A stretch of DNA of 64,000 bases from Undaria pinnatifida. Lineage: Eukaryota; Sar; Phaeophyceae; Laminariales; Alariaceae. Below, piece by piece: positions 1 through 10,801 of this stretch (positions within the stretch are counted from its first letter, which is position 1; every line of letters begins with the position of its first letter). Where the stretch lies: positions 9,638,692 through 9,702,691 of the forward strand of contig JABAKD010000006.1 in assembly GCA_012845835.1 (NCBI GenBank), given 5' to 3'. The translations under genes and the position numbers were made by a program. The notes under the pieces are model-generated. The model saw nothing but the letters and a program-made list of their open reading frames with translations. It was not told the DNA's origin and ran no database searches.

Positions 1-63
1 GTTTTGTTTTGTTTTGTTTTGTTTTGTTTTGTTTTGTTTTGTTTTGTTTTGTTTTGTTTTGTT
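1..63. repeat. GTTTT pentamer microsatellite
   Basis: About twelve uninterrupted GTTTT units open the window, followed by degenerate GTTTG/GTTTT units to about 110. It may begin upstream of the window. A similar T-rich, GTTT-containing tract precedes the related repeat at 58940, so it may be part of that dispersed repeat rather than an independent microsatellite. Confidence 0.9.
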
Positions 64-99
64 TTTATTTGTTTGGTTTGGTTTGGTTTTGTTTGGTAT

Positions 100-478
100 T
101 GTTTTGTTTTTTCGTTTGCTGTGAGTTATTTTTTTTTCTTCCAATCAATTGACTCGAGCTTGACCTGCGTTTGCTTGGTGATAGGTACCACGTGCAACAT
201 GTAATACGTCGCAGCGTTCAGTTGGTGGTAAGCGGTCTATGTAGTCGTGCTTTTCAAGCGCGAATAGTGCGACGTATGTACCGGCGTGGACCTAGCACAT
301 CGTAGGCTGATTCCGGATTTCACTTTTTATATATATTCTGGCGTAAATTGCGTCAGCGATGATGTACCAGGAATGCGTCTGTTTTTTTTCTTGGATATTC
401 TTCCAAATCAGAGTGACTGGCGCCTGTCATGTGACGACTGACTTTATCTTGCGAGTTAACGTGAGAACAACAAGGTAC
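100..478 (+). repeat. Dispersed repeat R2, copy 1
   Basis: This stretch aligns by eye, in the same orientation, with 58940-59308. Shared blocks in order are CAATTGACT, GATAG(G/A)TACCACG, GCGCGA(A/G)TAGTG, GACGTATG(T/C)ACCGG, TGGACCT(A/G)GCACATCGT, GATTTCACTTTT, AATTGCGTCAGC, AGAGTGACTGG and GCGAGTTAA(C/T)GTGAGAAC. No open frame is conserved between the copies. Element type is unknown; no terminal inverted repeat or tRNA-like head is visible. Confidence 0.65.
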
Positions 479-532
479 AGCAACATGTAATATTATCTTC
501 ACGGGCATGCCGACTACCATGATATTTTTTTT

Positions 533-1207
533 AATATCAAGGGTATCATAATGTTGGGTAGATCTGGTTGTCGCTTCCTCTTCCGTGCAATCGTAGCCAA
601 CTAGTCGACAACAATATTAATAGTACCTATCCTATCTATGGTAAGTCTTGGTGTTTCTTTATATTATTTTTGTATAATATCAAGGGTATAATGTTGGGTA
701 GATCTGGGGGTCGATTCCTCTTCCGTGCAATCGTAGCCAACTAGTCGACAACAATATTAATAATACCTATCCTATCTACGGTAAGTCTTGGTGTTCCTTA
801 ATAAATATTTTTTCAAATATCAAGGGTAAAGTGTTGGGTAGATAGATCTGCGGGTCGATTCCTCTTCCGTGCAATCGTAGCCAACTAGTCGACAACAATA
901 TTAATAATACCTATCCTATCTATGGTAAGTCTTGGTGTTCCTTTAAAATATTTTTGTATAATATCAAGGGTATATTGTTGGGTAGATCAGGGGGTCGCTT
1001 CCTCTTCCGTGCAATCGTAGCCAACTAGTCGACAACAATATTGATAGTACCTATCCTATCTATGGTCAGTCTTGGTGTTCCTTTATATACATTTTTTTTT
1101 AATATCAAGGGTGTAATGTTGGGTAGATCTGCGGGTCGATTCCTCTTCCGCACAATCGTGGCCAACTAGTCGGCAACAATATCAATAATACCTATCCTAT
1201 CTACGGT
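533..1207 (+). repeat. Tandem repeat, five copies of about 140 bp
   Basis: Copies begin near 533, 676, 816, 960 and 1101, each with AATATCAAGGGT. Each carries TGTTGGGTAGAT, CCTCTTCCG(T/C)(G/A)CAATCGT, CCAACTAGTCG(A/G)CAACAATAT and ACCTATCCTATCTA(T/C)GG. The first four end with AGTCTTGGTGT and an AT-rich spacer, where most length variation lies; the fifth stops after the CTACGG block. Copies differ by a few percent. The array contains no long open frame, so it is probably a satellite-type repeat. Confidence 0.9.
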
Positions 1208-2999
1208 ATAACTCCGTGTACCTTCAGCCGACCGCTCCTTATTATGGTCATGTCCCGTTAGTAGTGTAGTAGCGGTTTTCCTTTTTTTTTACATAGTTTA
1301 TACTTTTTTTTTTTTCTTTCTTTTTTATCCTCTGGCGGATGGGGAAAAATAAAGCTTTTGCTCACCACACTTCCGCGTATTTTCATACGCGTCGTGTGTC
1401 GATTTAACTCAGTTGCTTTCGCAGCCCAACGCTAGCTGGCGCACCCTTCGAGTCCCATTGTAGGTATAGAGTAAGCTGTCCCTATCAGTGGTCTTCGTTA
1501 CAACCCCGGCAGCGCAAGCTGCCGTTGTATACGGGTGCGTGTGTATGTCGACCCGGCCTGTCCCCTGAGGGTCAGTTTCGGTGGAGATAGCCACCCGGAA
1601 TGTCATCTTTCCGAGCAGTGTGGGACTTGCGCAAGCTCACCCACTAACAAAACCCCTGGCCATGGGAGATGGCCTTCCGCCGGACTTGGTCCAGTTACGG
1701 TCCACCCTACCCATTCGGGCGTTGGTCCTCGGATATACCTAATATCGTAGAGGTAGATAGCCAGGCATGACTGTTCGATGCAACAAAGTCTAGCTATGTT
1801 TAGGAGTCAGCCGTTATTAGATTGCAATGAAGATGTTCTAAGAATGCCCTGGATCCCCAAGGTTTGTCCATAGCTCAGGTGACACCGTCGTGTACTCATA
1901 TTGGCCAATCTTTAATTTATTCACACATTGTTCGCTAACTTATCTATATGTGCATAGAGAAACACTAAATGAGGTTTAGCATACAACAAGCAGCGTTCGT
2001 AGTAATCATATTATTATATTGAAGTCAAAAACAACTGAAAGTACAGCAGTACAAACAACACCACCACCGCAAACGTTTTTGTTCCTACCTACCTTACTTA
2101 CGGTGGTCCCCTTGTTAGTGGTTGGATATCCTGAATATAGCACTCGCGGTAAATGTTGGCGTCGGGAAAACATACAGGCGACGTGTGTGCTTTTGGTTTC
2201 CGGACCGTCAATTCCTAACCATTTTTTCGCTCGTTGTTTCGGTTCCCACCGTGTATACTGTCTGGTTTCCATTCTGAGTGTTTACCATTGGTCCACCTTC
2301 TCCATTGATGGCAGTTTCCCCTCCCATTACATGGCTACGTGTTCCCACCCACCACTCCTTACGCTAGCACACAGCTTCTCGTATCTCGTATAGTAATCCT
2401 GGGTGGAACAGCCATGTCCAGTCAAAAAATATTCAACCAGATTTGTCATTGATTCATCATATGACCCTGCTTGATTCAGCGGAGGGCGTTAGGCACGCAA
2501 CTTTGTGTAAACCTCTGATAAAAGTGTCTGCTGGATTGCTAGACATTGCCGAATTTTCATGCGGTACAAGTTTCCCTTGGGGACGTCGTTGGCTTTGGAG
2601 TCCCAGCGTGCTTCCACATTCAAGAGGGGTGGGGACACTGTGGGAAACCAAAAGGAAAAATATCCACCTCCACCCCGGACGTATACCGGCAAGTAGCATC
2701 GACCAGACCAAACGAATTTATTCGTAGCTTGGTCTATTCCTTCCCGCTATAATAAACTACAACGATGAGAAAACTTCATTTTTACGGTGTTAAAAAAGCG
2801 AACAAATGGTCAGGAACACCAACCAAGGCGGGGGGGGAAAGGGGGGGTGGAAATGTCCCCTGTCAGCCGTGGTCGGATATTATAAAATTATGATGTAGAT
2901 ACACAGGTCGCATATTGTATCAGTTATCGTAGCACCAGCAACACACGCACCTCCTCCGCACACACAAAACACAGCAAACATCGAAGAGTTGTGAAGTTA
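1208..2999. other. No supported gene
   Basis: The stretch holds poly-T tracts (1283-1330) and several overlapping short frames on both strands of similar length, such as 2443-2727 plus and 2457-2711 minus, which argues that none is selected. A 125-codon frame at 2019-2393 has no ATG at its start (it opens with TTG). G and C runs appear at 2831-2848. I recognise nothing here. Confidence 0.5.
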
Positions 3000-3000
3000 T

Positions 3001-3648
3001 ATGATGTCGGCAAGTCTGCTTCGGCGTCTCAAGCAACACCGAGCCAAGCATACTCCACATTATCCACGGCAACCTTTCCCACCATATTCCCCACCGGTTT
3101 CCAGACGCGTTCCCCCATGCTGTCCTGGCCCATTCAATCAAGTAATCGGGTACTTTCATCCCGTCCAGTCAACCGAGTCGCTCCCCACCTTCCCGTTCCA
3201 TTGTCATCCTGCGGTTAACAAACGGAAACCTTTGTTGATGTCGTTTTCCAAAAGACCCAAAACGACAACACTTGCGGCAGGCAAGACGGTCCCATCCCGT
3301 ACCGCGTATACCCTTCGTATTTACATTCAGCGAAAATATTTCGTCCCATTCAACTTCGTCTCCTCCCACCCCCCCCCCGCTCCTTCTTCCTGCCCCGCCG
3401 CTCCACCTAAGTTAGAAAAACCTCATAGCAATAAACATTACACAACACTCATTCACACCTCGGCACCTTTCCAATCATCCACATCGAGTATGTCTGTTTC
3501 AATCCGTGGTCTTATGTGCGCGCTTCGCCCCCCCCACCCATCCCACACCGCTTATCCTCGCCGCCTTCGCCTTTGCCGTAGCTCTAACACGGCTCGTGAT
3601 AAGTTTCTGTTTTTATCTGTCCCCTCTACCGCCCCGCCCCAAGTCTAG
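3001..3648 (+). other. Uncertain 215-codon open frame in pyrimidine-rich DNA
   Basis: An ATG-started frame of 215 codons runs through C/T-rich sequence. The translation is Pro, Ser, Thr and Arg rich with no recognisable domain, no signal peptide and no membrane segment. Stop codons are rare in such pyrimidine-rich sequence, so its length carries little weight. There is no splice or neighbour evidence. I consider it more likely non-coding than coding. Confidence 0.15.
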
Positions 3649-4430
3649 GACCCTTCGCCCTCCCCTCGGCCGCATCTATAGCACATGTTTAATGTGAGTT
3701 GCACAGCCGTCAGGTTTCGTTCCCCTCAAGAACAGGTTTTGGGGTTTCGTGCACAGACCAAGTAATACCACCCCGGTGATGTTGAATAAAGTCATTCTAG
3801 TTCCAAATGGGAGTCGACGCCCGATACCGTGTTCGAGACAAACGCCCAGTAACACTAAAGATCGGAATATCACACACGGCTGTCAAGTACGACATTTTAC
3901 TGTGGCTACGACGGGGAGATACTCCAGTGTCCATTCCCGGGATTTCACCTCTCGCATGAGTGATTCTGCACGTCACGGACGAAACATTGAGGAGATTGGC
4001 GCAGAGTACCTAACCATTACCCTTCGTGCCTTTTAGGGGGAAATGTAAGAGCACGAAGGCTCACCAAGCGCAGGATTATGGGGGGCACACGCGCGAGTGA
4101 CACCGAGCCGCTTCAACGTTCAGACGTTAATTTCCCCTTTACCATATAGCCTTGGTCTACCTTGACGATATGTTCGAGCTCGCACTTGAAGCTTATGACA
4201 AATATTTGAGAATTTTGTCCCTAGTACATGCGCTTGCTCTTCAAATCAAATTGAGATGATTCCCCCATTTCCCAGATCGACCAGTGTAAATCTTCATGCA
4301 TCCCAGAGACATATTATCTCTGATAACACGGTTGTACACACACGAATAATATATTGTCATCGCTGACAGCCGCGGGCACGATCGTGGTGAGCCGTGGCTT
4401 TTCCCTGGCACTGCTGCGGCAATACGAAAG
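3649..4430. other. No supported gene
   Basis: Only short overlapping frames are present. A short GAGTGAC-containing palindrome-like stretch near 4090-4105 resembles the internal part of the MITE1 elements at 33439 and 50602, but no terminal inverted repeats could be placed around it. Confidence 0.4.
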
Positions 4431-4745
4431 TTGCACAAGCAATTAGTGGACCTTGCCGTGTCCTTCCGCGGTAATGTACAGGATGATATCCGTTCCAACA
4501 CCCGCGGCAGTGTTGGCGGCAGTGCCTGCGGCATATTCACGGCAGTAACCGCAGGTGTCCGCGGCAACATCTGCGGCGTTATCGACCACCATGTCTGCGG
4601 GTTTGGGCTGTTTGTCGTTGAAGAAAATGTTCGTGACAACATGCGTGATCTAACGGGGCAAACACCACGGCGCACTCGACGGTAATAAGCGTGGCCAAGT
4701 CCGAAGCAATGCCCACGGTGGTTTCCGCGGGCATGTCCGCGCAGA
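4431..4745. repeat. Degenerate CCGCGG/GCGGCA minisatellite-like tract
   Basis: Short motifs such as GCGGCAGTG, CCGCGGCAA, CTGCGGC and CCGCGGGCATG recur every 10-20 bases without an exact period. The same compositional style, with CCGTGG and CCGCGG cores, returns on a larger scale at 39690-40545. A 199-codon minus-strand frame running through it and through the adjacent TA repeat is judged spurious. Confidence 0.5.
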
Positions 4746-4769
4746 CCCACTCTACAGCTAACGTGCACC

Positions 4770-4791
4770 ATATATATATATATATATATAT
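4770..4791. repeat. (TA)n microsatellite
   Basis: Eleven uninterrupted AT/TA units follow CACC and are bounded by TTTGGAGG on the right. Confidence 0.9.
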
Positions 4792-5385
4792 TTGGAGGCT
4801 CTTTTCTCGAAGATCTCTGTACCCCGTAACCCTGCACCAAGTCGTTTGTTAATAAACTGAACGTGCAATATGATTACCACGCGCATGGTATAGTAATGCA
4901 CAAGTACTAGTCGCGCTTCAAAACAAGAGTGAAATCCCAATGATATTGGGTAAGGAGGTCCCGTCGACTAATCGAAGTGCCAAACAATGCTACGTCTATC
5001 GGCGCAGGCATCTGAACATGTCCGGCAGCAAGGCGATTCACCCATTCAATGGTAAACGCAATGCACAGGAAGGCGGGACCTGTGCAGTCCAGGGCACCAG
5101 TCCAAGCACAGCACAACGAGAGCGGTAGAGCGGATCGAGTGCACGGAAGCAGTTTTTGGACAAACACTGTACAAGGAGGCATGCATGACTTAGACTTGGT
5201 GAGCATAACTTTGACGATTTTGTCAAACCTGCAGACGATTTCAACCGGACGCGTGGCCAAGACGTGCAGGACAATGGAGTGACGAGGAGCGTCATACACC
5301 ACATGTCTACCCTTGGAGAAGTTGCAGGTTTCGTGCCACGTGGAAGGCGCAGGATTCCGGGAAACTTAGTCACGGAATACCCTGG
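4792..5385. other. No supported gene
   Basis: Overlapping frames of 60-130 codons occur on both strands, including a minus frame at 4907-5302 rich in Cys and Leu. None shows a recognisable domain. The stretch could be a decayed element, but I cannot assign it. Confidence 0.35.
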
Positions 5386-7130
5386 AACGTGAGGAATTCG
5401 TATAGAGAAAACGGGGAATACGCCTGCTGCGCGGACGACAAGCAGGAAGGTCAAATGACTCAACATTCGCGGAATAGACGGGTGCGTTGGCGGGAGCCGG
5501 GGGACGGATCCCGAGACAACAGAGAGGCAGGTCTGCACGTCCAAAGGGCGGCGAAGGTCGGGGAAAATGGAACCACCTAACTGAGCAGGGGGGGTGGGGG
5601 GGGGAAATGAATGTCGTCGAAGGCGTGCGCGGCTAAATGGTCGCGTAAGGGGGTTGAGGACCCGCGGAAACGGGGCCGGGTCTCTGCGTACACACGGGTT
5701 GCTCAGGACAAGGGGATTATGCGTGGGCCTGGTGGGTTCGTTCGGCAGGGATAGAAGAGAAGCGGACATGGATTTCGCGAAAAGAGTGGCTAGGATGGAA
5801 GCAACGACGAAGTCACGCCCCAGCGGGAGGGGCGAACCCCCGCAACATTACAATATTGCTCGACTTCAGAGGGGCCGCGTGCGGGCACTGTAGGGGAAAG
5901 CAACGGCCTGGCAGTTGCGCACGTGGGAGAAGTGGGTGCTTGCGGCATGGCTACGAAAAGAGGGAAGACGAGGCAGCAGGGAAATTCCGCCTAGAGGATA
6001 GATGGTTCCGGCGGTAAGGGGGTCCCACAGGTGCTGTATGACCTTCTCTAGGCATGGCCGAAGTCGATCTGGCCATTATTATGGTTCGAAATTTTAATTC
6101 AAAAACGTACTAGGTTCATCTTTCTCTGGCGTCAAGGACGCTCCACATTACAAGCTGAGTGGAACCCATATGGGTGGAGTCGCGGAGGACACCGCTTCCC
6201 AGGAGAAGTAAAGAAGTGTACATGGCCGGGTGGTCGCGCACGGTAAGGATGGTCTGTGCACAGTACAGTGAAGGTACTACGTGGACCAACGCTACGGTAG
6301 TGGAGGTTACGTTTGTGACATGTTTTGTGGCAGCTCGCGGTCACTCGGCGAGAGTGACCCCTCTCCTTTCCCTTCCGGGCCATAGGCTTCCGTGCTGTTA
6401 TAACTGTGCGATGTGAAGCAGCAAAGAAATGGTAAGCCACGCGGCGCCAAGCTAGTGTCCGGGAGACTTGGTCCGTGAAGTACAGTGTCACTCCTGTGAT
6501 TATCTTAAACCGGGTAGTGAAGACGGGGGTACCCTCCGTACCGTATGATCGGCCCGTGGCAAGGGGGTGGTGAAAATACTGATGTGAAGAATACAATCGG
6601 GCGCGGGACGCGGGGGGAAAAGGGGGGCATGATGTCGAGAGGTTGGATGAGCGAGGAAATAACCGGTGGTGCTGCGCACGTTCAAGAGGGCCAAAGGGGG
6701 GGAAGGGCGTCAAGGGGATGCGTACGATCGGAAGAAGGGGGGTCCAGAGGTTTGTTTAACAAGGGGTATACTCGGCCGGAAACAAAAAATCAAGTGAGAG
6801 CACCTGAAGGAGACGGTGGGATTCATGGAAAAAAATATACTGACACGGTCGGCAAGAGGACGCTAGGGGGCGTCAAAGGCTCATCGGGACCGGGACTGGG
6901 GGTTGAAGGGGGGGTAGCTAAGGAACTGAGCCCTAGGAAGAGAAAGGAGCCCGACAAAACGGAGTCAAAAGGCTGGGCTGCACAAGAGCAGCGCAGGAGG
7001 ATAAACGGGGAAGGGAGCGACAATCACGTTTCGCACGAGACGTAGTTCGGAGCAGGATCCGGCGAGACTCCACACGGCGTGGAGTGAAAATATGCGGAAA
7101 AGGGTAAAATTGAAAAAAGCGTGAACCGGT
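5386..7130 (+). other. Purine-rich block with strand asymmetry
   Basis: For about 1.7 kb the plus strand is strongly G and A rich, with many GGG, GGAAG and GAGG runs. This keeps frames open on both strands: plus 6545-7045 gives 166 codons of Gly, Arg, Lys and Glu rich protein, and minus 5038-5769 gives 243 codons of Pro, Arg and Ser rich protein. Both look like composition artefacts. Near 6294-6390 a GCTACGGTAG motif and a GTCACTCGGCGAGAGTGAC palindrome recall the MITE1 family. No gene is supported. Confidence 0.45.
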
Positions 7131-7361
7131 TTCAAACGGGCTCTCTCCGGAATGAAGACTGTTTAATGAGGATAAGGCTACGGAGCTGATGGGACGCGAA
7201 ATCGAAACGGAATCAATGGATCGACTGGATGGTCGCACTTACATAGCAGTGGTATCGCCGCAGGGGCTCCCGAGCTCATGATACACGATGGTTGACACAG
7301 CGGTGAGACCACTAAAGGGGCGGGACAAACGTGGCTTCGCAGATATTGAACATACAGCGGC

Positions 7362-7796
7362 TTGGTGGTGTACTGCCACAGTGTGTCCCGACTGACCACC
7401 AAGAATGTGACCCATGCCGTATGTTTCCGGCTTGACTCCCCCCCTCCCCGCCTTCCCCCTCCCCCCCTAAAACAGTTCGCATGTGTACATGAAACCGCTA
7501 CCACTGCCGGGTGTCCACACACTTCGCCCCGGAAAAGGCGTATTCTCGTGGCCCACGGTTGTGCCGGTGTTGCACGGCCTGATCTCCAAATGGCAACGGT
7601 GGGTTTGGGGCAGGACCGGGACGTGATGGATAAGACGCCATTCCGCTTCGATGAGCTCGTCCAAGGGAGCTCGAACCCTTCTCATGTTCTTCGTGTGTTT
7701 GCGACGTTGCTCCCAAACGCAAGCGGATTGTCCACGGAAACGCTTGACCGGGGTCAAGCGGCTTTGAAACAAAAAATCGAAACAAGCAGGTGGTAG
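7362..7796 (+). CDS. Unassigned open frame, possibly an exon
   Basis: A 144-codon frame. The first 50 residues cover a C-rich tract and are probably not coding. The last 75 residues have mixed, protein-like composition (MDKTPFRFDELVQGSSNPSH and onward) with no low complexity. A second plus frame immediately after it, 7790-8047, also looks protein-like and ends in a hydrophobic LLLLLHWYG stretch; the two overlap by seven bases in different frames and could be joined by a frameshift or an intron. A 186-codon minus frame (7498-8058) covers the same DNA, so the strand is not certain. No family is recognised. Confidence 0.22.
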   Translation: MVVYCHSVSRLTTKNVTHAVCFRLDSPPPRLPPPPLKQFACVHETATTAGCPHTSPRKRRILVAHGCAGVARPDLQMATVGLGQDRDVMDKTPFRFDELVQGSSNPSHVLRVFATLLPNASGLSTETLDRGQAALKQKIETSRW

Positions 7797-8219
7797 AAAC
7801 CGGAAGCCGCTGCGAGGGAGTGCCTACCTCGCACACGCAAGAACGAAATCTGTCGCCAAAGGCGGTAACCGTGCAGCAATTCAAGAATAAGCAGAAGAGC
7901 GTACACCCACACGACGTACGTAGGTTGTTCGAACTGCCGCATTGTGTTTTGCTTTGGAAAGAAAGGAACTTTTCACATGTTTCTGTCGACTTTCCTTTTA
8001 CAGCAGTCCTTGGAGGACTACTATTGTTACTACATTGGTACGGTTGATCATCTTTCACACCACTATATATATGTCGTATACAGTTCGATTCCCATTAAGA
8101 TATACTATCGTGACGTATAAAGAGTGGTTTGATATATTATACAAATTGAAATGCTTCAAAATCTGCAAAAGTCATTGAATTGTGTTACGTTTCGGAACTA
8201 GTTAACATAAATCGTAAAG

Positions 8220-9477
8220 GCAAGCAACCCAAAGGGGGGCGGGGGGAAACCCGCTTCTACCCCACCCTCTCCCACCCCCACCCCCACCCCCCCTACCTTT
8301 TCATCCCCTTTGTCCCCTCCCCCTTTGTCCCCTCCTCCCCCTTCATTTTTTTCTCCTCCGTACTGAATAAACAGAAATATCCACATGCCTCCACGCACAT
8401 AAGAAGTATATTAAATTGCTGCGACCTTGAATACCCTCACCACAAACTCCCTAAACCCCCCCCTACCTTAGGTTAAAAAGATAGTGTCAAACTTCATATG
8501 CTACACAAGGGTAATGTAATCGTCGAATTGGTAGGAAATACGGAACCAGTAGATAGACAAGAGACAAAGCACCGGATTCCCCCCCCTCCGCGCCCCTCCC
8601 TCCCTTCCTAGCGGATTAACCATAATTATGCCACAGGTTTGAACTCATTTCCCCCCCCCCCCACTACCCCACCGCCCCCCTCCCTGGCTGCAAAGAAACA
8701 TGCCACAGGTATAAACACATATTAAGTATCATATAAGACTGCAACCTTGTTTACCCTCACGACAAACGTAATCAACCTCCTCTGCCCCCCTCCATCCCCT
8801 CCTCAAGGAACAGGTTTCCCGCTGCCTGACCGATAAAATGTAATTTTGCCACAGGATTATACACACGAAAAGTATGTTATAACACTGCGACCTTGTATAC
8901 CCTCGCGACCAACTTTTGTAACCAGCCCCCCCCCGGGTGTACGACTTACAGGATATGCATGATAAACAGGTGATTTTGTTTTAAAACCGTCACATTTTTC
9001 CCCTTGAAAAAATTTACAGTTTCAGCGCACACATTGAGCAGACCCACCCGTCCTGCCCCCGCACCCCCCCTCCCTGATGATGAACGGGTGCACTATTTCG
9101 AAAATCGTCCGATTTATCCCCATATATCATTTATAGTTTCCACGCACAAATTGAGCTGCCCCGCCCGTTTCCCCCCCTCCCGCCCCCCCCCCCCCCCAAC
9201 CCCCGCTCCCTCTTGATCAAAGCCCGACCCCCACGTCCTACAAAACTCCGCCCTTCCCTCACCGGTCATTCAACTTACAGGATTCACTTGATGAACTGAT
9301 TCATTTCTTCGACGGTTTTTATGAGTTCCGTGCGCAAACTGACTAACATCACCCTGTTGACCCTGATGGCTACACTATAGCTGATGAGGACACACAACCC
9401 GTAATACGCCAATCGGAGTATTAAATTCAGCTTGCAAAGATGAGTTGCGACAAAATTTTCCCATCTCACCACTGAAG
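8220..9477 (+). repeat. C-rich modular repeat region ending in a diverged R1 unit
   Basis: Three related modules near 8385, 8700 and 8853 share A(T/C)A(C/A)(A/G)CACA, AAGTAT(A/C/G)(T/A)TA, CTGC(G/A)ACCTTG and TACCCTC followed by poly-C. From 9000 two modules with (A/T)CAGTTTC, GCACA(A/C)ATTGAGC and long C runs follow. The end, 9255-9477, is a diverged R1 unit with CAACTTACAGGATTCACTTG, ACCCTGTTGACCCTGAT and AGCTTGCAAAGATGAGTT. The array suggests growth of R1-type elements by internal duplication of modules of about 150 bp. No coding evidence. Confidence 0.6.
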
Positions 9478-9911
9478 TAACTATGTAATATCTGTCGCGT
9501 TAAACCTCCCACTACTTCGTCCACACCAATGTATTCGATAAGCAGGCTCATCACATATACCAAACCTTCTTGTAAACCCTAGCCTCGCTTAGTATTTCTA
9601 CTCAACTTCAACCCACACAGTGTAGCATACACACATAGTCAAACTATGAACAGTAACGGTATTATATGTTATAATGATACCACTACAACCCATAGTTGTC
9701 AAGGTTGGTAGATGCATGTTTGTCTCCAGGGATTATTATGCATTGAACCATGCTAGAAAAAAGCCGCGAGGGGGGACGTTGAAATTCCCAAACGTCCGTC
9801 GCAACTTCGTGTTAAGCCCGCCCTGAATCAGTTTTCTCGGCGTACATCAATACGTTATGCAGATATGCACAACAGGCCACACCCCCAACCACTGTAAACA
9901 AGTATGTGCTC
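9478..9911. other. No supported gene
   Basis: Apart from short frames on the minus strand I see no repeat or gene signal here. Confidence 0.5.
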
Positions 9912-10402
9912 AAAAACACCCCTCTGAAGCAACATGATAACGAAGCCTAGAACATCAACCAAAACATACACGTATAGCAACATCCACGCGGACACAAATA
10001 ATATTTATTCGAGAACAACGTTCTGAAAAAACACGATAACCACGTCTACATCATCAACCAAAACGTACACGTGTAGCAACAACCACGCGAGCACTAAAAA
10101 ATACGTTTTCGAAAACACCACATTGAAACAACACGATAACGAAGTCTAGAGCATCAACCAAAACATACACGTATAGCAACATCCACGCGGATACAAATAG
10201 TATGTATTCGAGAACACCATTCTGAAAAAACACGATAACGACGTCTAAAACATCAACAAAAACATACACGTGTAGCAACAACCACGCGCGGACACAAAAA
10301 AAAATGTATTCGAGAACACCACTCTGAAACAACACGATAACGAGGTCCAGAACCTCAACAGAAACATACACGACGCGTAGCAACAACCACGCGGACACAA
10401 AT
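9912..10402. repeat. Tandem repeat, five copies of about 100 bp with dimeric order
   Basis: Copies start near 9914, 10013, 10114, 10213 and 10315. Each has a CTGAAA-type start, CA(C/T)GATAACGA, CATCAACCAAAAC(A/G)TACACG and (A/T)CCACGCG. Copies 1 and 3 share GTATAGCAACATCCACGCGG, while copies 2 and 4 share GTGTAGCAACAACCACGCG, which suggests duplication of a 200 bp dimer. On the minus strand 10419-10054 stays open for 121 codons, giving a hydrophobic repeat of about 34 residues with VLD and IVLFQ motifs. Confidence 0.85.
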
Positions 10403-10523
10403 TCTAAGAAGGTCCACACACTAAACCAACGTACACGTCCACATACGAAACCCAGTCAAACGGTAGAACCCATGAACCCTGGATTCCAAATTGAGGTCCC
10501 TACGACTCAGAAACATGACGACT

Positions 10524-10801
10524 TACAAGATTCACTCGATAAAAGGATACATTTCCCTCCACAGCTGTCAGATTTTGTCCCCCTCAGAAACGGGTTTTAT
10601 AGTTTCAGCGCACAGACTGACTAAAATCACCCTGTTGACCCTGATAGCTACACTGTAGTTGTAAGGGAAGTCGCCGACCTATGTCCTTAATGAGGACACA
10701 CAACTCGTAATGCGCGCGATCGGAGTATCACACACAGCTTGCAAAGATGAGTTTCGGCGAAATATTCGATCTCACAGCTGGAGTGTATTTTCATTTTTTA
10801 T
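10524..10801 (+). repeat. R1 element, short copy
   Basis: The unit runs from CGACTTACAAGATTCACTCG through CAGCTGTCAGATTTTGTCCC, AGTCGCCGACCTAT and CACAGCTTGCAAAGATGAGT to the tail CAGCTGGAGTGTATTTTCAT. The poly-C 5' part seen in long copies is absent, so this copy is truncated on the left. Confidence 0.85.

Noticed and set aside
1-63. Telomere repeat
   Set aside because: GTTTT does not match known TTAGGG or TTTAGGG types and it fades into degenerate T-rich sequence within 110 bases.
533-1207. CRISPR-like array
   Set aside because: Units of 140 bp are repeated almost entire; there is no short repeat with unique spacers, and the context is eukaryotic.
2019-2393. 124-residue plus frame with a hydrophobic start
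   Set aside because: It opens with TTG, not ATG, and an overlapping minus frame covers much of it; there is no other support.
3001-3648. 215-codon plus-strand frame as a real gene
   Set aside because: Low-complexity pyrimidine-rich DNA, no domain and no splice support; kept only as an uncertain open frame.
4241-4840. 199-codon minus-strand frame
   Set aside because: It runs through the GCGGCA minisatellite and the TA microsatellite (giving an IYIYIYIY stretch) and looks like a product of repeat composition.
5038-5769. 243-codon minus-strand frame, the longest in the window
   Set aside because: It lies in purine/pyrimidine-skewed DNA where stops are rare, its translation is Pro, Arg and Ser rich with no domain, and plus-strand frames cover the same DNA.
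10054-10419. Hydrophobic repeat protein gene
   Set aside because: The frame covers only part of the tandem array and the period of about 100-102 bases does not hold the frame in the remaining copies; reported as a finding, not as a gene.
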